This document shows positions 34,230-41,209 of a stretch of DNA of 64,000 nucleotides, in pieces (position 1 is the stretch's first letter; every line of letters starts with the position of its first letter). The notes beneath the pieces were generated by a model. The model did no database searches. It was not told where the DNA came from and was given only the letters and a program-made list of their open reading frames with translations. The stretch is from JACVRW01 sp038323835. GTDB lineage: Bacteria; Actinomycetota; Thermoleophilia; Solirubrobacterales; Thermoleophilaceae. Both the position numbers and the translations under genes were made by a program. The DNA is taken from NCBI GenBank assembly GCA_038323835.1, contig JBBQHI010000017.1:1-64000 (forward strand), written 5' to 3'.

Positions 34230-34245
34230 TGGGCGCGCGACGGGC

Positions 34246-36513
34246 TCAGCGGTCGTCCCGGCGATGACGGTCGCGGTCGCGGTCGCCACCCCGTCCGCGG
34301 CCGCCGCCGCCCTCGCGCCGCCGGCCACCGTTCCCGCCGCCGCCGCGGTCACCGCCGCCCCGGGGGCCCTTGTCGCCGGTACCCACCGACGCGAGCTCCT
34401 CGGCCGACTTGCCCGCCACGTCCGGGTCCCCGGCCAGGCGCAGGCCGATGCGGCCGCGCTCGCGGTCCACCTCGACCACCTTCACGTCCAGCTCGTCGCC
34501 GCGGTTCAGCACGTCCTCCACGGCGTTCACCCGCTCGCCGGGTGAGACGTTGGAGATGTGCAGCAGACCGTCGGTGCCCTTGGCCAGCTCGATGAACGCG
34601 CCGAACGTGGTGGTCTTCACCACCTTGCCCTTGAACTCGTCGCCGACCTCGACCTCCTTGGTCATGCCGCGAATGCGGTCGGTGAGCGCGTCGCCCTGAT
34701 CGCCGGTGCTGGCGTAGATGCGGATCGTGCCGTCGTCGTCGATGTCGATCTGCGCATCGAACTCCTCCGACAGCGCCCGGATCGTCTCGCCGCCCTTGCC
34801 GATGACCGCGCCGATCTTCTCGGTCGGGATCTGGATCTGGGAGATCCGCGGAGCGAACTTCGAGAGCTCCGCGCGCGGCTCCGCGATGGCGTCCTTCATC
34901 TTGCCGAGGATCGCCAGGCGGGCGTCCTTGGCCTGCGTGAGCGCGTCACGCAGGATGTCGAAGGTCACGCCGGTGATCTTGATGTCCATCTGGAGCGCCG
35001 TGATGCCCTCGGATGTTCCGGCGACCTTGAAGTCCATGTCGCCGAGGTGATCCTCAACCCCCGCGATGTCCGTCAGGACCACGTAGTCGTCGCCCTCCTT
35101 GATGAGCCCCATGGCGATCCCGGCCACGGGGGCCTTGATCGGCACGCCGGCGTCCATCAGGGAGAGCGTGGATCCACACACCGAGGCCATGGACGACGAG
35201 CCGTTCGACTCGAAGATGTCCGAGACCACGCGAATGGTGTACGGGAAGTCCTCCACCTTCGGGACCACGGCCAGCAGGGCACGCTCGGCGAGCGCGCCGT
35301 GACCGATGTCGCGGCGCTTGGGCCCGCGCATGAAGCCGGCCTCCCCCACCGAGAACGGCGGGAAGTTGTAGTGGTGGAAGTAGTGCTTCTCGGTCTGGAG
35401 CCCAAGCGTGTCGAGACGCATCTCGTCACGGGTGGTGCCGAGGGCGGCGACCGTGAAGGCCTGGGTCTGGCCGCGGGTGAAGATCACGGAGCCGTGCGTA
35501 CGCGGCGCCACTCCCACCTCGATCCAGATGTCGCGGATCTCATCCGTACCGCGGCCGTCGGGCCGCTTCTTGTCCACCGCGATGCGGCGCCGGATGATCT
35601 CCTTCTCGAGCTTGTCGAACGCGAGCTGGGCCGCGGCGGCCTTCTCGGGCTCGGTGTCGGGGTTCCCCCCGAGCGCCTCGATCGCCTCGTGCTCCACCTT
35701 CTTGGTGGCGTCCTGGCGCTCCAGCTTGTCCACCACCTGCGTGGCCGCGTCGAGCGCGTCGCCGAAGCGGCTCTTCAGGTCGGAGAGGACGGCCTCGTCC
35801 ACCTGCGGTGGAGTGATGTCCGTCTTCTCCTTGCCGGCCTGAGCGCGGAGGTCGTGCTGGGCCTGGCAGAGGCGCTTGATCTCGCCGTGCGCGATGTCCA
35901 GCGCGTCGAGGATCTCGGCCTCGGTGATCTCGTTGGCCCCGGCCTCCACCATCAGGATGGCGCTCTCGGTGCCGGCCACGATCAGGTCGAGGGGGCTCTC
36001 CAGCAGCCACTCCTCATCCGGGTTGACCACGAAGTTGCCCTCGAGGTCCTGCGCGATGCGAACGGCGCCCACGGGCTCCGGGAAGGGGATGTCGGACACC
36101 ATCAGCGCAGCGCTGGCGCCGTTCATCGCGAGGATGTCGGAGGGGTGGTCGTGATCCACCGACATGGGGATCGACACGAGCTGCGTGTCGCGCCTCCAGC
36201 CCTTGGGGAAGAGGGGGCGCAGCGGACGGTCGATCATGCGCGCGGTGAGGGTGGCCTTCTCGCCCGCCCGGCCCTCGCGCTTGAAGAAGCTGCCGGGGAT
36301 CTTGCCCACGGCGTACATGCGCTCCTCGACGTCCACCGTCAGCGGGAGGAAGTCGACGTCGCGCTCATTTCCCGCCGTGGCCGTGGAGAGCACCATCGTG
36401 TCCCCTGCCGTCACCACCACGGAACCGCTCGCCTGCCTGGCGAGCCTGCCGGTCTCGAAGGCGATCTCGGTACCGCCGATCTCGAGGGAGACCCGGCTCA
36501 CACCATCACTCAT
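34246..36513 (-). CDS. pnp: Polyribonucleotide nucleotidyltransferase
   Basis: Phosphorolytic 3'-5' exoribonuclease. The 755 aa protein has two RNase PH-like domains (first with TATAGNERDVDFLPLTVD and MIDRPLRPLFPKGW; second with GRGTDEIRDI, TRGQTQAF and ALAERALLAVVP). These are followed by a KH domain (IGAVIGKGGETIRAL) and an S1 domain (GKVVKTTTFGAFIELAKG). The C-terminus is an unusually long Arg/Gly/Asp-rich tail of about 45 residues, probably an RNA- or protein-binding extension. ATG at 36513 has AGGA upstream and follows a leader hairpin. Confidence 0.97.
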   Translation of the reverse strand: MSDGVSRVSLEIGGTEIAFETGRLARQASGSVVVTAGDTMVLSTATAGNERDVDFLPLTVDVEERMYAVGKIPGSFFKREGRAGEKATLTARMIDRPLRPLFPKGWRRDTQLVSIPMSVDHDHPSDILAMNGASAALMVSDIPFPEPVGAVRIAQDLEGNFVVNPDEEWLLESPLDLIVAGTESAILMVEAGANEITEAEILDALDIAHGEIKRLCQAQHDLRAQAGKEKTDITPPQVDEAVLSDLKSRFGDALDAATQVVDKLERQDATKKVEHEAIEALGGNPDTEPEKAAAAQLAFDKLEKEIIRRRIAVDKKRPDGRGTDEIRDIWIEVGVAPRTHGSVIFTRGQTQAFTVAALGTTRDEMRLDTLGLQTEKHYFHHYNFPPFSVGEAGFMRGPKRRDIGHGALAERALLAVVPKVEDFPYTIRVVSDIFESNGSSSMASVCGSTLSLMDAGVPIKAPVAGIAMGLIKEGDDYVVLTDIAGVEDHLGDMDFKVAGTSEGITALQMDIKITGVTFDILRDALTQAKDARLAILGKMKDAIAEPRAELSKFAPRISQIQIPTEKIGAVIGKGGETIRALSEEFDAQIDIDDDGTIRIYASTGDQGDALTDRIRGMTKEVEVGDEFKGKVVKTTTFGAFIELAKGTDGLLHISNVSPGERVNAVEDVLNRGDELDVKVVEVDRERGRIGLRLAGDPDVAGKSAEELASVGTGDKGPRGGGDRGGGGNGGRRREGGGGRGRGGDRDRDRHRRDDR

Positions 36514-36527
36514 ACTTGGTCCTTTCA

Positions 36528-36546
36528 GCTGCCTCCGGTTGGCAGC
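36528..36546 (-). promoter_or_regulatory. pnp leader hairpin
   Basis: A 6-bp stem (GCTGCC/GGCAGC, 7-nt loop) about 15 nt upstream of the pnp start, next to the AGGA ribosome binding site. Upstream of it, about 36547-36575, is an A/T-rich stretch that may hold the promoter. In other bacteria pnp leaders contain structures used for autoregulation; that function here is inferred only. Confidence 0.45.
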
Positions 36547-36615
36547 ATGGCTATTTATTCCTTTTGAGAACGCGATCGATGCTAGCAGCGGACCGGGATC
36601 GCGACGGGTCGGCGA

Positions 36616-37125
36616 TCAGCCTCCGCCCGCCGCTCGGAGGCTCCTGATGAGGTCCTCGCCCGGCACCCCCGGGTGAGGCTCGCCGGCCACGAACTGCGTG
36701 GGCGTGGTGACCACCCCCGCGCGTAGCCCGGAGCGAAAGTCGCGCTGCACCCGCTCCTCGACCGACGCGGACCGGCGCTCCGCCTCGAAGCGATCGACGT
36801 CGAGGCCGAGCCGCTCCGCGCGCTCCCACAGATGCGGCACGTCCAGGTGCCCCTGGTCCTCGAGCAGCGAATCGTGCATCTCCCAGAAGCGACCCTGGAG
36901 CCCCGCGGCCTCGGCCGCCGCGGCCAGCACGCGAGCGCGGGGATGCTTGGAGACGACGGGGAAGTGGCGGAACACCCGGCGGACCGGAAGCTCGCGGAGG
37001 ATCAGGTGCGCGCGCGCGCAGTGCGGGCACTCGAGGTCGGCGTACTCGAGCACCACCGGGCCGCTGCCGCGGGTGTGATCGTCCGCGCCGGGCTCAGGCG
37101 GGGCGCTGCTGGTCCAGCGCGTCAA
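36616..37125 (-). CDS. DsbA-family thioredoxin-fold protein
   Basis: A 169 aa thioredoxin-fold protein with the redox motif CPHC in YADLECPHCARAH near residue 34. A helical insertion follows, and then the cis-Pro segment GVVTTPTQFVAG, as in DsbA/frnE-like proteins. No signal peptide or membrane anchor is seen, so a cytoplasmic role is likely. The start appears to be TTG at 37125, overlapping the peroxiredoxin gene by 32 nt; a later start would remove part of the fold. Pairing with a peroxiredoxin suggests thiol redox homeostasis. Confidence 0.82.
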   Translation of the reverse strand: MTRWTSSAPPEPGADDHTRGSGPVVLEYADLECPHCARAHLILRELPVRRVFRHFPVVSKHPRARVLAAAAEAAGLQGRFWEMHDSLLEDQGHLDVPHLWERAERLGLDVDRFEAERRSASVEERVQRDFRSGLRAGVVTTPTQFVAGEPHPGVPGEDLIRSLRAAGGG

Positions 37126-37558
37126 AGATGAGGTTCGCGCCGGGGATCTCGAGCGGGCTGGGCGCTCTGTACGCCCATGAGACGTTGCCCTCCGGCTCCA
37201 CCATCACCAGGGCGCGCGTGTTGTGGCCACGCTCCTCGATGTACGCGCCGTACCGCTTCGCGACCTCGCCCTTGGGATGGAAGTCGGAGAGCAGCGGGAA
37301 GGTCACGCCGAGGTGATCCCGGAACGCCTTGTGGGCGAACGGATTGTCGGTGGAGATGCCGACCAGCGTCGCGCCATGCTCCTCGAGCTGCCCAAGGACC
37401 TCCTGGTACACGTTCAGCTGATCGGTGCACACGTCGCTGAAGTCCATCGGGTAGAAGACGAGGACCACGGTCCGCCCGCGGTAGTCGGACAGGGAGACGT
37501 CGTTCCCGTCCTGATCGGCCAGCGTGAATTCGGGCGCCGGCTCCCCGGCCTCGATCAC
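37094..37558 (-). CDS. Peroxiredoxin (AhpC/TSA, AhpE/BCP-like)
   Basis: A 154 aa thiol peroxidase. It contains APEFTLADQDGNDVSLSDYRG, then YPMDFSDVCTDQL with the peroxidatic Cys (the usual Thr of PxxxTxxC is Ser here), VGISTDNPFAHKAF, and the Arg-containing C-terminal segment. No second conserved Cys is near the C-terminus, which suggests a 1-Cys or AhpE-type enzyme. The ATG at 37558 overlaps the rpsO stop by 4 nt, an unusual coupling of a redox gene to a ribosomal protein gene. Confidence 0.88.
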   Translation of the reverse strand: MIEAGEPAPEFTLADQDGNDVSLSDYRGRTVVLVFYPMDFSDVCTDQLNVYQEVLGQLEEHGATLVGISTDNPFAHKAFRDHLGVTFPLLSDFHPKGEVAKRYGAYIEERGHNTRALVMVEPEGNVSWAYRAPSPLEIPGANLIFDALDQQRPA

Positions 37559-37824
37559 CTACGCAGGCCGAGCTGCTGGATGAGCGTCCGGTAACGATCG
37601 ATATCGGAGCTCTGGAGATACTTGAGCAGGCGCCGGCGCTTGCCGACGAGCATCAGCAGCCCGCGGCGCGAGTGATGATCCTTGCGGTGCTCGCGCAGGT
37701 GCTCGGTGAGCTCGTTGATGCGCGCGGTGAGCAGCGCGACCTGGACCTCGGTCGATCCGGTGTCCTCGTTGCCCCGTCCGTATTGGGCGACGATGTCCCG
37801 CTTGGCATCCGCAGTGAGCGTCAT
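37555..37824 (-). CDS. rpsO: 30S ribosomal protein S15
   Basis: An 89 aa primary 16S rRNA-binding protein of the small subunit. Family blocks GNEDTGSTEVQVALLTARI, LTEHLREHRKDHHSRRGL and the basic GKRRRLLKYLQSSD are all present. ATG at 37824. In many bacteria rpsO is directly followed by pnp; here a peroxiredoxin and a DsbA-like gene lie between them. Confidence 0.98.
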   Translation of the reverse strand: MTLTADAKRDIVAQYGRGNEDTGSTEVQVALLTARINELTEHLREHRKDHHSRRGLLMLVGKRRRLLKYLQSSDIDRYRTLIQQLGLRR

Positions 37825-37862
37825 CGGCGCGAAAAGCTAGCAGGACAACGAGCACAGCCCGC

Positions 37863-38783
37863 TCAGCGAGGAGCGGAGCCCGATCGGTGATCGGGCGAGC
37901 ACCGCAGCATGTCAGCGGCGATGGAGCGGGCATCGGCCACATCCCGGTGCATCTGCTCGACGAGCGCATCGACGGACTCGAAGCGCTTCTCGCCGCGCAT
38001 GCGCTCGAGGAAGGCGATGCGGAGAGTCTCCCCGTAGAGGTCGCCCCCGAACCCGATCAGGTGGGTCTCGACGAGCAGGCCGCGGCCGGTCTCAAACGTC
38101 GGCCGCACGCCCACGTTCACGGCCGCGGGATAGCCGTGCGCCCAGGCCGCGTAGACGCCGTGGCCGGGACACACGAGCCGGTCGTCGGGCACGAGGTTGG
38201 CCGTGGGCATCCCCAGCTCCCGCCCGCGCCGGTCGCCGCTCACCACCTCCCCCTCGAACAGGAACGGGCCTCCCAGGAAGTCGGCGGCCTGCCCGACCTC
38301 GCCGGCGGCCACCAGCCCGCGGATGTGGCTCGACGACACAGTCTCACCCTGCACCTCCACGAGCGGCACCACCCGGGTCTCGAACTCCGTGCGCGAGCGC
38401 AGCAGCGCGGGGTCGCCCTCGGCGCCGTGGCCGAAGCGGAAGTTCTCCCCCACCGACACCCGGCGCGCACCCAGGCGGTGGATCAGCACATCCTCCACGA
38501 ACTCGAGCGCCGAGCGGGCGGCGAAGTCGTGATCAAAGGGGATCACCACGAGCTCCTCCACCCCCAGGCCGGCGATCAGGTCTCGCTTCACCTCAAAGGG
38601 GGTCACGAGTCTCGGAGTGGCCTCGGGCCGGATCACCGACATCGGGTGCGGGTCGAAGGTGAGGACCGCGTCGCTGTCGCCGATCACCGCCCGGTGCCCG
38701 AGGTGGACGCCGTCGAACGTGCCGATGGCCACGGACCGCGCGCGGTCTCCGGGAACGACGTCGGGGAGGCGGGTGACCCTCAT
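37863..38783 (-). CDS. ribF: Bifunctional riboflavin kinase / FAD synthetase
   Basis: Makes FMN and FAD from riboflavin. The 306 aa protein has an N-terminal nucleotidyltransferase domain (AIGTFDGVHLGHRAV, TFDPHP, GENFRFGHGAEGD, SSSHIRGLVAAGEV). The C-terminal flavokinase domain has RGRELGMPTANLVP, GVYAAWAH, NVGVRPTF and LIGFGGDLYGE. The normal protein would end near DARSIAAD. The final 15 residues (MLRCSPDHRSGSAPR) are encoded by the palindromic element, giving an acquired C-terminal tail. ATG at 38783; the start overlaps the truB stop. Confidence 0.95.
   Translation of the reverse strand: MRVTRLPDVVPGDRARSVAIGTFDGVHLGHRAVIGDSDAVLTFDPHPMSVIRPEATPRLVTPFEVKRDLIAGLGVEELVVIPFDHDFAARSALEFVEDVLIHRLGARRVSVGENFRFGHGAEGDPALLRSRTEFETRVVPLVEVQGETVSSSHIRGLVAAGEVGQAADFLGGPFLFEGEVVSGDRRGRELGMPTANLVPDDRLVCPGHGVYAAWAHGYPAAVNVGVRPTFETGRGLLVETHLIGFGGDLYGETLRIAFLERMRGEKRFESVDALVEQMHRDVADARSIAADMLRCSPDHRSGSAPR
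37866..37911 (+). repeat. Palindromic element overlapping the 3' end of ribF, locus 7
   Basis: A full + strand copy (stem GCCCGATC/GATCGGGC, loop GGT, ending CAGCATG). On the minus strand it encodes the last 15 residues of RibF and leads directly into the ribF TGA at 37863-37865. It lies between ribF and rpsO. Confidence 0.9.
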
Positions 38784-39580
38784 GCCGGCGCGAACACTAC
38801 GACGGGCTGGAGCTCGCCACGGCGGGGCTCCGCGATGGCCACCAGCTCCTCGCCCCGGGTGAGCCGGAGCGGGCCCTCCGGAAGGCCCTCAGCATCCAGC
38901 CTGCGCCCGTGGCTGACCGCCTCCGCCTCCCCCGCGTCGAGCGGGCGCTCGGGGAGAAACGCGAGCGCCTCGGCCACGCCGATCACGCGCTCGGGGTCGG
39001 CGTCTGAGACGCAGAAGGGCCCGATCGCGGTGCGCTCGAGCTCCTCGCAGTAGGCGTCCCCCAGCTCCTCGATCAGCGTGCGCACGTAGGTTCCGGCCGA
39101 GCACTCGATCTCGAAGCGCGCGTGCTCGCCCTCGTGCTCCAGCAGCTCGGCCCGGTGAACGGTGACGGGACGGGCGGGCAGCTCCACCGCCTCGCCGCGC
39201 CGGGCCAGCCGGTGCGAGCGCTCCCCGTCCACGTGCACGGCGGAGTACGCGGGAGGGCGCTGCATCAGCTCTCCGGTGGGCACACGGAGCTGTGACGGCA
39301 GGCGCCCCGTGTGCTCCAGCTCGCCGTCCCGGTCGCCCGTGTCGGAGAGCCATCCGAGCCGCGCTGTCACGCGGTAGGTCTTGGGCAGGGCCATCAGGAA
39401 GCGCTGGGCGCGCGTGGCCCGCCCCACGAGCACGAGCAGGAGGCCGGTGGCGAACGGGTCGAGCGTGCCCGCGTGGCCCACCTTGACCCCGCGGCCCAGG
39501 TGGCGGCGGACCCGGTCCACCACGTCGTGCGAGGTCACGCCGGCCGGCTTGGGGTAAAGAAGTACCCCGGCCTCGGCCAC
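38780..39580 (-). CDS. truB: tRNA pseudouridine(55) synthase TruB
   Basis: Forms pseudouridine 55 in the T-loop of tRNAs. The 266 aa protein begins with KPAGVTSHDVVDRVRR, then the catalytic Asp motif GHAGTLDPFATGLLLV, the KTYRVTARLGWLSDTGD block and the RPPAYSAVHVDGERSH stretch, with CSAGTYVRTLIEELG near the C-terminal domain. GTG at 39580 overlaps the nrnA TAG by 1 nt; the longer upstream frame is a shadow of nrnA. Confidence 0.96.
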   Translation of the reverse strand: MAEAGVLLYPKPAGVTSHDVVDRVRRHLGRGVKVGHAGTLDPFATGLLLVLVGRATRAQRFLMALPKTYRVTARLGWLSDTGDRDGELEHTGRLPSQLRVPTGELMQRPPAYSAVHVDGERSHRLARRGEAVELPARPVTVHRAELLEHEGEHARFEIECSAGTYVRTLIEELGDAYCEELERTAIGPFCVSDADPERVIGVAEALAFLPERPLDAGEAEAVSHGRRLDAEGLPEGPLRLTRGEELVAIAEPRRGELQPVVVFAPA

Positions 39581-40569
39581 TAGCCGTCGAGCTGCTCGTG
39601 CACCTGCCCGCGAAGCTGCTCCACCAGGTCGGGATAGCTCAGGTCGGTGGAGAAGCCGGCGGCCTGCGGGTGTCCGCCGCCGCCGTAGGAGCGGGCGATC
39701 CGCGACACGTCCACGCTGCCGTCGGTGGCGCGGAGGCTCACCTTGCGCATTCCCACCCGGTCGTCGCCGAGCAGCTCGCGCACGAGAGCGGCCACCGCCG
39801 TGCCCTGAACGGCGCGCAGGTGGTCGATCACGCCCTCGGAGTCCGTCTCCAGCGCGCCCGTCTCCTCGTAATCGCTCTTCACCAGGTGAGCGAGGGTGAG
39901 CGCGCCGTGGTCCCAGCGCTCGATCGTGGCCAGGGCCCGCTGGAGGAGCTCCAGCCGGCTCACGGGCAGATCCTCGTAGAGGCGCCGGTACACCTTGTGC
40001 GGCTCCACCCCCGCGGAGATCAGGTCCGCGGCCATGCGGTGAGAGTCGGCGGTGGTGTTCTCGTACATGAAGCGCCCGGTGTCCGTGACGAGGCCGGTGT
40101 AGAGGGCGTCGCCGATCTCCGGCGTGATCTCGGCGTCCAGCTCCTTGCTCAGGCGCCACACGATCTCGACGGTGCTCGATGCCTCCGGCACCACGAAGTT
40201 CACGCTTCCGAAGCGCGTGTTGTCGTGGTGGTGGTCGATGTTCAGGATGTAGAGCCCCTCCTGCTGGAGGAAGTCCACCGGCATGCGGTCGATGTTGCCG
40301 CAGTCGAGGAACACGATCGTCCGGTCGGCCAGGTCATCCGGCGGGGCGCCCACGAGACGATCGAAGGTCCAGTGCCGGTACTCCCACGGCAGCGGGAACT
40401 CGTCGGGGGACATGTACATGAGCACGTCCTTGCCGAGCTGCTCGAGGATGCCGTGCATCGCCAGCAGCGACCCAAGCGCGTCCCCGTCGGGGTTCTCGTG
40501 CGTGGTGAGCAGGAGGCGCTCGGAGTGACGCAGCGCTGCCACCACATCTCTTTCCGTGGCGACCGTCAT
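39580..40569 (-). CDS. nrnA: DHH/DHHA1 phosphoesterase (NrnA-like oligoribonuclease/pAp phosphatase)
   Basis: A 329 aa cytoplasmic DHH-family phosphoesterase that degrades short oligoribonucleotides and pAp. Motifs are HENPDGDALGSLLAM (I), FLDCGN (II), the DHH signature NIDHHHDN (III), and GLVTDTGRFMYENT (IV). The C-terminal DHHA1 domain has the glycine-rich SYGGGGHPQAAGF. ATG at 40569 overlaps the rbfA stop by 4 nt. The order infB-(DUF503)-rbfA-nrnA-truB-ribF-rpsO is the classical translation operon. Confidence 0.94.
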   Translation of the reverse strand: MTVATERDVVAALRHSERLLLTTHENPDGDALGSLLAMHGILEQLGKDVLMYMSPDEFPLPWEYRHWTFDRLVGAPPDDLADRTIVFLDCGNIDRMPVDFLQQEGLYILNIDHHHDNTRFGSVNFVVPEASSTVEIVWRLSKELDAEITPEIGDALYTGLVTDTGRFMYENTTADSHRMAADLISAGVEPHKVYRRLYEDLPVSRLELLQRALATIERWDHGALTLAHLVKSDYEETGALETDSEGVIDHLRAVQGTAVAALVRELLGDDRVGMRKVSLRATDGSVDVSRIARSYGGGGHPQAAGFSTDLSYPDLVEQLRGQVHEQLDG

Positions 40570-40898
40570 TCGTCGAGCAACTCCGAAATTCGCATTCCTC
40601 TGTCTATCGACTCGTCGTAGGAGAAGCTGAGCGTGGGAGTCCGCTTCATGCGCAGCTCCCGGGCCAGCGCCAGCTGGAGGAGACCGTGGGCCGCATCCAG
40701 GCCCTCGAGGGTACGCTCGCGCTCGGCGTCATCCCCGAGAACGCTCACGTGCACTCGGGCTTGGCGAAGGTCGGGGGTGGTGTCCACGGCAGTCACGGTC
40801 ACGAATCCTATGCGCGGGTCGTTGAAGCCCTCCGCGATCCGCGTCGAGAGCACCTCCCGGACCGACTCGTTCACCCTTCTCATGCGGTCGACGGTCAT
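40566..40898 (-). CDS. rbfA: Ribosome-binding factor A
   Basis: A 110 aa KH-fold protein needed for late 30S maturation. The N-terminal helix MRRVNESVREVLSTRI, the strand GFVTVTAVDTTPDLRQARVHVSV and the C-terminal RTPTLSFSYDESIDRGMRI are characteristic. ATG at 40898 overlaps the DUF503 stop (ATGA). A longer open frame upstream is not supported by homology. Confidence 0.95.
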   Translation of the reverse strand: MTVDRMRRVNESVREVLSTRIAEGFNDPRIGFVTVTAVDTTPDLRQARVHVSVLGDDAERERTLEGLDAAHGLLQLALARELRMKRTPTLSFSYDESIDRGMRISELLDE

Positions 40899-41209
40899 GG
40901 CTGGTCCGGCAGCAGGTCTCGTCCGGACACGACATGGCACTCCACGCGCGTGCCATCGGGAAACATCGACTCGGCAAATCGGCCGATGCCCCATCCCTGT
41001 TCTCTCAACGGGCCGGCATCCCTCCCCACCAGCGCGGCGGTGAGGGTGGCGCGCTGCCAGAGATCGTGGTGATCGGTCTCGGCCACCGAGGCGCCGAAGC
41101 GCCGGCGCACCCGGTCCTTGAGCGACTTCAGGTCCTTGCGCTTCTCCTTCAGGCTGCGGTTGCGCGGTAGGTGCAACTCGATCTCCACCACGCAGACGAA
41201 GAAGCTCAA
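40895..41209 (-). CDS. DUF503 family protein (YlxP-like)
   Basis: A 104 aa protein of the DUF503/YlxP family, recognised by VCVVEIELHLPRNRSLKEKR, LKSLKDRVRRRFGASVAE and the WQRATLTAALVG block. It usually sits between infB and rbfA, as here. The role is unknown but ribosome-related by context. The start appears to be TTG at 41209, overlapping the infB stop (TTGA). The C-terminal part is a less conserved tail. Confidence 0.9.
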   Translation of the reverse strand: MSFFVCVVEIELHLPRNRSLKEKRKDLKSLKDRVRRRFGASVAETDHHDLWQRATLTAALVGRDAGPLREQGWGIGRFAESMFPDGTRVECHVVSGRDLLPDQP

